A stretch of 64,000 bases of DNA from JAMZMI01 sp039970095 (GTDB lineage Bacteria; Bacteroidota; Bacteroidia; Cytophagales; Cyclobacteriaceae), in assembly GCA_039970095.1 (NCBI GenBank), contig JBDVMP010000099.1:48910-112909 (forward strand), read 5' to 3'. Below, piece after piece: positions 34,518 through 41,071 of the stretch. The notes beneath the pieces are model-generated. The model had not been told where the DNA came from and ran no database searches. It was given only the letters and a program-made list of their open reading frames with translations. Made by a program: the position numbers and the translations under genes. Each line of letters begins with the position of its first letter. Within the stretch, counting starts at the first letter, position 1.

Positions 34518-36083
34518 ATGGCAGAGTATGACTTGAAAGTAAGTCCCGAGGTTGGTTTCGATGCAGAAAACCTAAGTGAATATCTGAGGAAAAAGAAATT
34601 GCTTCACGAAGGGCAGTATCATCAAATTTTGCGCAGATCTGTGGATGCACGTCAGCAAAATGTGAAGGTAAATTTGCGTGTGGAAATATCAGACAAACCA
34701 GTTGCTGTCGAGTTTGTGGAGTACACCAAAAGAGATCACAACGTGCAGAACGCAGACCCTGTGATCATAGTGGGATCTGGCCCGGCTGGACTGTTCGCAG
34801 CAATCAAAGCCATAGAAGGAGGCTTACGACCCATTGTTCTGGAAAGAGGCAAAGATGTGCGTACCAGACGCAGGGATCTGGCCGCCATCAACAAAGATCA
34901 TATAGTGAACCCGGAAAGTAATTACTGCTTTGGAGAAGGAGGCGCAGGAACCTATTCAGATGGTAAGCTTTACACCAGATCCAAGAAGCGTGGAAGCGTG
35001 CGGCGTGTATTTGAAATTTTGGTGGCGCATGGCGCTACAGAAGAAATCTTGATTGAATCCCACCCGCACATTGGCACCAACAAACTCCCTAAAATCATCA
35101 CTGCCTTGAGAGAACATATTGAGCGAGCAGGTGGAGAAATCCGTTTCGACAGCAAAGTAAATGATTTTGTACTCGAAGATGGAGAGATGAAGGGAGTGAA
35201 GCTGATGGATGGCCAGGAGCTGAAGGGCGTGGCAGTTCTCCTAGCAACAGGCCATTCGGCACGTGACATATTCAGATTATGTCACGATAGGAAAATCAAG
35301 ATTGAAGCCAAGCCTTTCGCCCTTGGGGTGAGAATAGAGCACCCGCAGCAGATTATAGATTCTATCCAATATCACTGCGACGTGCGTAGTGAATATCTAC
35401 CAGCGTCATCTTATGCTTTGGTAGCACAGACTACTTTCAATAAGGTGGAGCGTGGTGTATTTTCGTTTTGCATGTGTCCGGGAGGTTTTATAGTGCCTGC
35501 GGCTACAGCTCCTGGTGAAGTTGTGGTCAATGGCATGAGTCCATCGCGTCGCGATAGCCGCTTTGCCAATTCAGGTATGGTGGTGTCTGTGGAGATGGAA
35601 GATATACCTGAATATCAGAAATACGGGGAACTAGCCGCAATGGAATTTCAGGCCGCTGTAGAGCAAAGTGCCTGGCACCATGGTGGACAATCGCAGGTAG
35701 CTCCGGCTCAGCGCATGGTTGACTTTGTGAATGGCAAGGTGTCTGATAGCCTGCCCGAGACATCCTACCAACCTGGATTGCAATCTGCTGACATGGGGCA
35801 GGTTATCCCTGGTTTTATCGGGAGCAGGCTCAGAGATGGTTTCAGGGTTTTTGGCAAAAAGATGAAGGGCTATCTAACGAACGAGGCGCAGATAGTGGGA
35901 GTGGAGAGCCGAACATCTTCTCCTGTAAGAATTCCTCGTGACAGGGAAACATGTGAACATGTGGAGGTTAAGCGACTTTTTCCTTGCGGGGAAGGAGCCG
36001 GATATGCAGGAGGTATAGCCTCCGCCGCGATGGACGGAGAGAAATGTATGGATCAGATTCTGGCTATGTACAAGAAAAGTTAG
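34518..36083 (+). CDS. COG2509-type FAD-dependent dehydrogenase
   Basis: A 521-aa flavoprotein. Residues 1-70 form a small N-terminal domain, followed by the dinucleotide motif VGSGPAG (86-91 GxGxxG) and the ERG motif of the FAD-binding fold. FGEGGAGTYSDGKL is characteristic of this uncharacterised family, and the C-terminal FAD contact is FPCGEGAGYAGGIASAAMDG. The substrate is unknown. The gene converges on the ferredoxin-like gene; their stop codons overlap. Confidence 0.88.
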   Translation: MAEYDLKVSPEVGFDAENLSEYLRKKKLLHEGQYHQILRRSVDARQQNVKVNLRVEISDKPVAVEFVEYTKRDHNVQNADPVIIVGSGPAGLFAAIKAIEGGLRPIVLERGKDVRTRRRDLAAINKDHIVNPESNYCFGEGGAGTYSDGKLYTRSKKRGSVRRVFEILVAHGATEEILIESHPHIGTNKLPKIITALREHIERAGGEIRFDSKVNDFVLEDGEMKGVKLMDGQELKGVAVLLATGHSARDIFRLCHDRKIKIEAKPFALGVRIEHPQQIIDSIQYHCDVRSEYLPASSYALVAQTTFNKVERGVFSFCMCPGGFIVPAATAPGEVVVNGMSPSRRDSRFANSGMVVSVEMEDIPEYQKYGELAAMEFQAAVEQSAWHHGGQSQVAPAQRMVDFVNGKVSDSLPETSYQPGLQSADMGQVIPGFIGSRLRDGFRVFGKKMKGYLTNEAQIVGVESRTSSPVRIPRDRETCEHVEVKRLFPCGEGAGYAGGIASAAMDGEKCMDQILAMYKKS

Positions 36084-36310
36084 CTTTTTTCCTCATTCAT
36101 ATAAAAGCTCAACGCACCTGAAGGGCAACTGTTGATTTGGCTGATCAACTCGCCGGTTGTGGCATTTTCCGGTGTGATCCAGGGTTTGGCTCTCGGTGCA
36201 TAAACTTTGGGTAAGGTTCTGGCGCAAACCCCGGCATGGGTGCATTTGGATGGTTGCCAAACGATAGTCAGTTCTCCGTTTGAGTATTCCTTTTTTATGT
36301 CTTTTTTCAT
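36080..36310 (-). CDS. Mono-cluster 4Fe-4S ferredoxin-like protein (YjdI type)
   Basis: A 76-aa protein with cysteines C23 and C29 (SKCTHAGVCARTLP) and C62 (INSCPSGAL), plus H25, as in YjdI/Fer4_19 proteins that carry a single iron-sulfur cluster. It probably transfers electrons, but the partner is unknown. It shares a minus-strand unit with the SnoaL-like gene ten bases upstream. Confidence 0.85.
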   Translation of the reverse strand: MKKDIKKEYSNGELTIVWQPSKCTHAGVCARTLPKVYAPRAKPWITPENATTGELISQINSCPSGALSFYMNEEKS

Positions 36311-36320
36311 AATTCTAGGA

Positions 36321-36806
36321 TTAATTAGAAGGTTCTTCTGTGGAAGTTACACAATCTATCTTCCATTCATCTGCATGTTTTTTGTAAATGGCCGTCCATG
36401 AGAAATGGGTTTCTCCCACCTCAGTTTCTCCGTTTTCATTCTCATATTCTACCGTGACTATCTTGTCCACAATAGTGTAAGCCATGGTGCCGTCTTCAGA
36501 AAACCGAATGATAGGCTTGGCCAGATCATCCCATTTGATGAACTGTACAGAAGAGAAGTAGGAATTATATCTAGAAATGGTTTCTTCACTATCAGGATAT
36601 GTGATTTTTCCTCTATTGACGGAAATGAAATCATCTGAAAGTTGATTGGCAAAACGGATAGAGTCCTTTTCAAAGTGATAGTCCCTCTGCGCATGATGCA
36701 GTTCTAGAATTCTTTGTTTTTCTAATTCAAAATCAGACGTTTGTGAACACGAAATGGAGAGGAAGATCAGGATACCAAATGCAAGTGCCAGGTTGGTTTG
36801 TGTCAT
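36321..36806 (-). CDS. SnoaL/DUF4440-like lipoprotein
   Basis: A 161-aa lipoprotein with lipobox LSISC (C20). The rest resembles the NTF2/SnoaL fold: an N-terminal helix (EKQRILELHHAQRDYHFEKD) and curved strands ending with YKKHADEWKIDCV. Function not predictable; family call by pattern only. Confidence 0.7.
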   Translation of the reverse strand: MTQTNLALAFGILIFLSISCSQTSDFELEKQRILELHHAQRDYHFEKDSIRFANQLSDDFISVNRGKITYPDSEETISRYNSYFSSVQFIKWDDLAKPIIRFSEDGTMAYTIVDKIVTVEYENENGETEVGETHFSWTAIYKKHADEWKIDCVTSTEEPSN

Positions 36807-36866
36807 GTTTTTTTCATTTGATGCATAAACTCCAAAACGTACAGAGTGAACACCAGGTTAACGACG

Positions 36867-36895
36867 AACTTCTCACTTTGGCAAGAAACTTCTCA
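36867..36895 (+). repeat. Direct repeat AACTTCTCA, period 20
   Basis: AACTTCTCA lies at 36867-36875 and 36887-36895, two DNA turns apart, ending 11 bases before the ATG of the small ORF at 36907. It may be an operator for that ORF. Confidence 0.4.
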
Positions 36896-36906
36896 TAAAG
36901 AACGAG

Positions 36907-37008
36907 ATGTACAAGGCGGTTGTAAATTTAAGACCTGAATATCAGATAGTTATACCGGAAGTATTAGTTGGCACGCCTTTGGCCAACCTGCTGGCATCAA
37001 GGCGGTAA
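36907..37008 (+). CDS. 33-residue ORF resembling the start of an AbrB/MazE antitoxin
   Basis: The reading frame runs from ATG 36907 to TAA 37008. Its centre, VNLRPEYQIVIPE, resembles the N-terminal swapped-hairpin strand of SpoVT/AbrB-type antitoxins (x-L-S-x-x-x-Q-I-V-I-P). The rest, ending ANLLASRR, does not continue the family. An AAAGAACGAG purine stretch precedes the start and a strong terminator begins two bases after the stop. It is either a genuine microprotein or the remnant of an antitoxin gene whose toxin is lost. Confidence 0.4.
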   Translation: MYKAVVNLRPEYQIVIPEVLVGTPLANLLASRR

Positions 37009-37010
37009 TT

Positions 37011-37045
37011 AAAAGTCTCGGGCCAGACGGGTCCGGGGCTTTTTT
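37011..37045 (+). terminator. Strong plus-strand terminator after the 33-residue ORF
   Basis: A stem of about 12-14 bp (AAGTCTCGGGCC against GGTCCGGGGCTT with an AGACG loop) is followed by six T. Three of the pairs are G-U wobbles on the plus strand and would be A-C mismatches on the minus strand, so this is a plus-strand terminator. No conventional plus-strand gene ends here. Confidence 0.75.
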
Positions 37046-37237
37046 CATTTTGGGTCGGTTAATTTTTGACAAAACGCAGCGGATATCAAAAATGATAAAG
37101 GAGTAAATGTAAAGCCTGGCACATTGAGATTCTCAAAATCTGATTGCGTTGAAAGTAACTCAGCCCGACCGAGGATAGCATCTCTTCTGAACTATTTATA
37201 AGTCTTTCTGGTTTCCCCTATCTGATAAGATTGATAT
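37046..37237. other. Spacer before the DUF547 gene
   Basis: 192 bases with no ORF, hairpin or promoter match that I can support. It presumably carries the DUF547 promoter, but no TTTG-N19-TAnnTTTG match was found. Confidence 0.4.
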
Positions 37238-38002
37238 ATGCTAAAGTTTTTTTTGGGTTTAACATCGTTAATTGCTTTGGTTAGTTGTGCGCAGCTAAAC
37301 CCCGTTCAGGCAGGTACCTCGCCTATCTCTCATTCATTATTTGATAAGCTACTCAAAAAACACGTAGATGACGTTGGCCTGGTCGATTATAAAGGATTTC
37401 TTGCTGATCGGGATAAGCTCAGGCAGTATTTAGATCTGCTTTCAAACAATGCCCCCAATAACGAACAATGGACTGATCATGATCAAATTGCATATTGGAT
37501 CAACGCATACAATGCCTATACAATTGAGTTAATTTTAGAATACTATCCGCTCGAAAGCATCAAGGATATTGGGTCGAGTATTCAGGTGCCATTTGTAAAT
37601 ACGCCCTGGGATATCAAGTTTTTCAAAATTGGCGGAGAGAAATATGACCTCAACAATATAGAGCATGATATTTTGCGGAAGAAGTGGGAGGAGCCAAGAA
37701 TCCACTTTGCTGTGAACTGTGCTTCGCTTTCATGTCCGCAGCTCAGAGCCGAAGCATATACTGGGGCAAAGCTGGATGAGCAACTGGATGATCAGGCGAG
37801 GAGGTTTATCAATGATGACTTTAGAAACAACATTTCTGAAGATCAAGCCAGCCTATCAAAAATATTCAAATGGTTTTCTGGAGATTTTGAAAAAGTAATG
37901 GACGTAGAAAAATTCATCAACCAATATACGGATATCAAAATCACGGATAAGACGGATGTTGAATATAAAGAATACGATTGGTCTCTGAACCAAACAGAAT
38001 AA
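37238..38002 (+). CDS. DUF547 lipoprotein
   Basis: A 254-aa lipoprotein with lipobox LIALVSC (C17). The DUF547 domain has its typical pieces: YWINAYNAYTIELIL, PWDIKFFKIGGEKYDLNNIEHD and the Cys-containing HFAVNCASLSCPQL, where the Cys and His suggest a thiol-protease-like fold. No activity is established for the family. It is monocistronic. Confidence 0.88.
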   Translation: MLKFFLGLTSLIALVSCAQLNPVQAGTSPISHSLFDKLLKKHVDDVGLVDYKGFLADRDKLRQYLDLLSNNAPNNEQWTDHDQIAYWINAYNAYTIELILEYYPLESIKDIGSSIQVPFVNTPWDIKFFKIGGEKYDLNNIEHDILRKKWEEPRIHFAVNCASLSCPQLRAEAYTGAKLDEQLDDQARRFINDDFRNNISEDQASLSKIFKWFSGDFEKVMDVEKFINQYTDIKITDKTDVEYKEYDWSLNQTE

Positions 38003-38016
38003 ACTCCGCTCGTATA

Positions 38017-38040
38017 TTTCAGTTAGATATATTACTGAAA
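38017..38040. promoter_or_regulatory. Inverted repeat before the acyl-CoA dehydrogenase
   Basis: TTTCAGT (38017-38023) and ACTGAAA (38034-38040) are separated by ten AT-rich bases, 42 bases upstream of the start at 38082. It could be a dimeric repressor site or the 3' hairpin of the DUF547 mRNA; no T-run follows. Confidence 0.4.
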
Positions 38041-38081
38041 CAAAATCTTATATTACCGCAATTCATTAAACACCCCTACAG

Positions 38082-39242
38082 ATGAATAAAATGCTACAGA
38101 CAGATTTTTCCGTTATTCGGGAAAACCAAAACATGATTGCGGACATGGTTCGTGATTTTGCCTCTCAAAAGATCGAACCCCACAAAATGGAGTGGGATGA
38201 GTCTCAGGAATTTCCAAAACACATTTTCAAAGAACTCGGAGCACTCGGCCTTATGGGTGTTCTGGTGCCGCATGAGTACGGAGGTTCAGGTTTTGGCTAC
38301 CATGAGTATGTCACAGCCATCATAGAGCTTGGTGTAGTTGATGGCTCCATCGCTCTGTCTATGGCTGCCCACAACAGCCTTTGTACCGGGCATATTTTGC
38401 AGCATGGGAATGAGTCACAAAAATCCAGGTATTTGCCCAAACTAGCCACCGGCGAGTGGTTGGGAGCTTGGGGTCTTACCGAGCCAAATACAGGTTCAGA
38501 TGCCGGAAATATGAAAACCACCGCCACCAAAGAGGGCAATGAATGGGTTTTGAATGGAGCAAAAAATTTCATTACACATGGAATATCTGGAGATGTCGCT
38601 GTAGTGATTGCCAGAACAGGAGCTCCCGGAGACAAGCGAAATGCCTCCGCCTTTATAGTGGAAAGAGGCACGCCTGGTTTCAGAGGAGGAAGAAAAGAAA
38701 ATAAGCTGGGTATGCGATGCTCAGAGACTGCCGAAATGATTTTTGAAGATTGCAGAATACCGGGAGAGAATTTGATTGGAGAAGTGGGAGATGGATTTGT
38801 GCAATCACTGAAAGTACTGGACGGTGGTCGTATTTCCATAGCAGCCCTTTCGTGTGGTATTGCTCAGGGTGCGCTTAATGCTTCGGTCAATTACTCCCAG
38901 GAAAGAGAGCAATTTGGTAAACCAATATCTTCGTTTCAGGGAATCTCATTTAAGCTGGCAGATATGGCCACCAAAGTAGAAGCCGCAAAACTGCTCACCT
39001 ATCAGGCAGCAGACTTCAAAAATCAAGGTAAAGCGGTGACCCGAGAATCCGCAATGGCTAAACTTTATGCCTCGGAGATATGTGTGGAAGTCGCCAACGA
39101 AGCAGTGCAAATTTTTGGAGGCTATGGATATACCAAAGATTACCCGGCCGAGAAATATTATAGAGATGCGAAGCTCTGTACTATAGGCGAAGGGACGTCC
39201 GAGATCCAAAAATTAGTGATTTCGCGCGAAGTATTAGCCTAA
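38082..39242 (+). CDS. Acyl-CoA dehydrogenase
   Basis: A 386-aa FAD enzyme that introduces the alpha-beta double bond in acyl-CoA. The N-terminal helical domain, the FAD-binding strand region (GAWGLTEPNTGSDAGNMKT, GAKNFITHG) and the C-terminal signature GGYGYTKDYPAEKYYRDAK are all present. The catalytic base is E370 in IGEGTSEIQ. The chain-length class (short/branched-chain type) is suggested by position of the base but not proved. No other beta-oxidation gene is adjacent. Confidence 0.93.
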   Translation: MNKMLQTDFSVIRENQNMIADMVRDFASQKIEPHKMEWDESQEFPKHIFKELGALGLMGVLVPHEYGGSGFGYHEYVTAIIELGVVDGSIALSMAAHNSLCTGHILQHGNESQKSRYLPKLATGEWLGAWGLTEPNTGSDAGNMKTTATKEGNEWVLNGAKNFITHGISGDVAVVIARTGAPGDKRNASAFIVERGTPGFRGGRKENKLGMRCSETAEMIFEDCRIPGENLIGEVGDGFVQSLKVLDGGRISIAALSCGIAQGALNASVNYSQEREQFGKPISSFQGISFKLADMATKVEAAKLLTYQAADFKNQGKAVTRESAMAKLYASEICVEVANEAVQIFGGYGYTKDYPAEKYYRDAKLCTIGEGTSEIQKLVISREVLA

Positions 39243-39245
39243 ACC

Positions 39246-39276
39246 TTTGCAAGGTTTATAATTTCAATTAATTTTG
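39246..39276 (+). promoter_or_regulatory. Consensus Bacteroidota promoter of rpsU
   Basis: TTTG at 39246-39249, then exactly 19 bases, then TAATTTTG at 39269-39276: a perfect match to TTTG-N19-TAnnTTTG. Transcription should start near 39281, about 20 bases before the rpsU ATG. It lies directly after the acyl-CoA dehydrogenase stop. Confidence 0.8.
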
Positions 39277-39301
39277 CAGGCTCAAATAGAAAACACAAAC
39301 G

Positions 39302-39496
39302 ATGATTATAGTCAACGTAAAAGAAAACGAGTCAATCGATAAGGCGCTTAAGAGGTTCAAAAAGAAGTTCGAAAAAACGGGCGTTCTTAGAGAACTAAGA
39401 GAAAGAACAGCTTTCACAAAACCTTCTATAAGAAGAAGAAAAGAAGTTATCAAAGCGAGCTACAAACAATACCTTAGAGATCAGGAAAATAAGTAA
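39302..39496 (+). CDS. rpsU: Ribosomal protein S21
   Basis: A 64-aa basic protein with the S21 core (SIDKALKRFKKKFEKTGVL, then RRRKEVIKASYK). In Bacteroidota S21 helps cover the anti-Shine-Dalgarno end of 16S rRNA. The leader from about 39281 to the ATG has no Shine-Dalgarno sequence, whereas some relatives keep one on rpsU for autoregulation. Confidence 0.97.
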   Translation: MIIVNVKENESIDKALKRFKKKFEKTGVLRELRERTAFTKPSIRRRKEVIKASYKQYLRDQENK

Positions 39497-39529
39497 TTCC
39501 TGCCCAAGGTTTTCTAATATTTAATGAGT

Positions 39530-39563
39530 AAGTTAGTATTCCTTCGATAGGGAATACTAGCTT
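39530..39563 (+). promoter_or_regulatory. Hairpin abutting the xerD start codon
   Basis: AAGTTAGTATTCC (39530-39542) pairs with GGAATACTAGCTT (39551-39563) over 13 positions (one G-U), with an eight-base loop. The 3' arm ends at the base before the ATG at 39564. It would hide the ribosome-binding region. It is not followed by T residues, so it is not a terminator. Confidence 0.7.
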
Positions 39564-40448
39564 ATGATTGACTCTTTCCTTAAGTTCCTAGAATACGAAA
39601 AGCGATTTAGCCAACATACGCTCACGGCTTATCAAAGGGACTTAAAACAATTCAAATCTTATTTACTGGAGACTTATGAACTTGAAGATTTTCTTCAGGC
39701 CAATCATGCTATTTTACGCAGTTGGATTGTAAGTTTGACGGAATCCGGGGTTTCTCCCACCACAGTAAATCGCAAAATAGCCACACTCAAGTCCGTCTTC
39801 AAATTCCTTCAGTCCAGGGAATACATTGATCAAAACCCGGCCAGTAGGTTAAAACCACTAAAAACCGAAAAGAAGCTGCCTTCTTTCGTTCGTGAAAACG
39901 AAATGGTTGACCTTTTGGATGAGATCAATTTTGAGTTTTCCGATGATTTTGGAGGCGTCAGGGACAAGGTGCTCATAGAGCTTTTGTACTGTACAGGAAT
40001 ACGACTTTCAGAGTTGATAAACCTTCAAGAAAGGCGAGTCAATTTTTTTCAGGGCACAATTAAAGTTTTAGGAAAAAGAAACAAGGAAAGAGTCATACCA
40101 ATTAGTGATTCTTTCGTTAAAGTAATCAAGGAGTACTTACAGATTCGGAACAATGAATTTAAAAATGCTTCTGAGTTTTTGCTGGTGACTAACACAGGCG
40201 AAAAATTATATCCTATGATGGTGTACAGAACGGTAAGAGCGTATTTGAGTCAAGTAACAACACTATCCAAAAAGAGTCCTCATGTTCTGAGGCACACATT
40301 CGCAACGCATTTATTGGACAAGGGTGCAGATTTAAACGCGGTAAAAGATCTACTGGGTCATACGAGTTTGGCTGCCACTCAGGTATATACACATAATTCC
40401 ATGGAGAAGCTCAAATCTGCTTTTGATTTGGCTCATCCAAGGGCTTAA
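39564..40448 (+). CDS. xerD: Tyrosine recombinase XerC/XerD
   Basis: A 294-aa site-specific recombinase that resolves chromosome dimers at dif. The SAM-like N-terminal domain (1-95) binds the core site. Catalytic residues are all present: R147 (GIRLSEL), K171, H240-x-x-R243 (HVLRHTFATHLL), H266 (LGHTSL) and Y275. A XerC/D mate is not in the window; I cannot tell XerC from XerD with certainty. Confidence 0.93.
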   Translation: MIDSFLKFLEYEKRFSQHTLTAYQRDLKQFKSYLLETYELEDFLQANHAILRSWIVSLTESGVSPTTVNRKIATLKSVFKFLQSREYIDQNPASRLKPLKTEKKLPSFVRENEMVDLLDEINFEFSDDFGGVRDKVLIELLYCTGIRLSELINLQERRVNFFQGTIKVLGKRNKERVIPISDSFVKVIKEYLQIRNNEFKNASEFLLVTNTGEKLYPMMVYRTVRAYLSQVTTLSKKSPHVLRHTFATHLLDKGADLNAVKDLLGHTSLAATQVYTHNSMEKLKSAFDLAHPRA

Positions 40449-40476
40449 TGGTTTAACATTTTAAATATTAAAAGTC

Positions 40477-40776
40477 ATGAAACTACAAATGCATTCCATC
40501 CACTTCGACGCAGATCACAAATTGGTTGATTTCATTCAAAAGAAAGCCGATAAGTTGGATACCTTTTATGACAAAATAATTGACGGAGAGGTGATAATGA
40601 AGGTAGAGAGTGGGGACTCCAGAGAAAATAAACTTCTTGAAATAAAGTTGAACATCCCTGGGAATCAACTTTTTGCCAAGGAAAAATCAAAGTCTTTTGA
40701 AGCTGCGGCAGATGAGGCGGTTGAAGCTTTGCGAAGACAACTTAAAAAACACAAAGAAAAACAAATGGCTCATTGA
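40477..40776 (+). CDS. hpf: Ribosome hibernation-promoting factor (short form)
   Basis: A 99-aa HPF/YfiA protein with the beta-alpha-beta-beta-beta-alpha fold and the basic C-terminal helix AVEALRRQLKKHKEKQ. It binds the 30S decoding centre in stationary phase. It has no C-terminal dimerisation domain. It is followed by its own terminator at 40805-40828. Confidence 0.93.
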   Translation: MKLQMHSIHFDADHKLVDFIQKKADKLDTFYDKIIDGEVIMKVESGDSRENKLLEIKLNIPGNQLFAKEKSKSFEAAADEAVEALRRQLKKHKEKQMAH

Positions 40777-40804
40777 TTGAGCTTTAGATAGACATCAGAG
40801 TAAG

Positions 40805-40828
40805 AGGGGGCATTTGCCCCCTTTTTTT
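40805..40828 (+). terminator. Rho-independent terminator of hpf
   Basis: AGGGGGC and GCCCCCT form a perfect 7-bp stem around ATTT, followed by a run of seven T. It ends the xerD-hpf unit. Confidence 0.9.
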
Positions 40829-40872
40829 ATGTCCTCTATTCTGCATTTTTTTTATGTGACTATTTGGAATTT

Positions 40873-40894
40873 GCGAATTATGGAAGAAATTCGC
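40873..40894. promoter_or_regulatory. Inverted repeat upstream of the 32-residue gene
   Basis: GCGAATT (40873-40879) and AATTCGC (40888-40894) form a dyad with an eight-base spacer, 22 bases before the ATG at 40916. It could be an operator; no promoter match accompanies it. Confidence 0.4.
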
Positions 40895-40915
40895 TCGATT
40901 TTTTAAATAAGTAAA

Positions 40916-41014
40916 ATGGATAAAGAGTTACTTCACAAGAATTACATCAAAGGATGGATTTTCCTTGGTGTAATTGTAGCGTTGACAGTAGTTTACGCTT
41001 CCATCATGGCTTGA
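40916..41014 (+). CDS. 32-residue single-pass membrane microprotein
   Basis: The frame runs from ATG 40916 to TGA 41014. About 12 polar residues (MDKELLHKNYIK) are followed by one hydrophobic helix of about 18-20 residues (GWIFLGVIVALTVVYASIMA). The gene lies between two terminators, the hpf one before it and a plus-strand one at 41039-41071 after it, so it appears to have its own transcript. I recognise no family. Confidence 0.6.
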   Translation: MDKELLHKNYIKGWIFLGVIVALTVVYASIMA

Positions 41015-41038
41015 TCAAGGTATCAGGCCAGATGCACA

Positions 41039-41071
41039 ATGGGTTAGAAGCATTGCCTCTAACCCATTTTT
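41039..41071 (+). terminator. Plus-strand terminator after the microprotein gene
   Basis: ATGGGTTAGA and TCTAACCCAT form a perfect 10-bp stem with a nine-base loop, then five T. The T-run is only on the plus side and overlaps the cysS stop codon, so it serves the small plus-strand gene. Confidence 0.8.

Noticed and set aside
36807..37237. Riboswitch for the DUF547 gene
   Set aside because: No known riboswitch core was recognised, and the terminator lies 193 bases upstream of the start, right after a small ORF.
39530..39563. dif site
   Set aside because: Arms are 13 bases and the spacer eight, not 11 and about six; it is kept as a leader hairpin, with dif only as an alternative to test.
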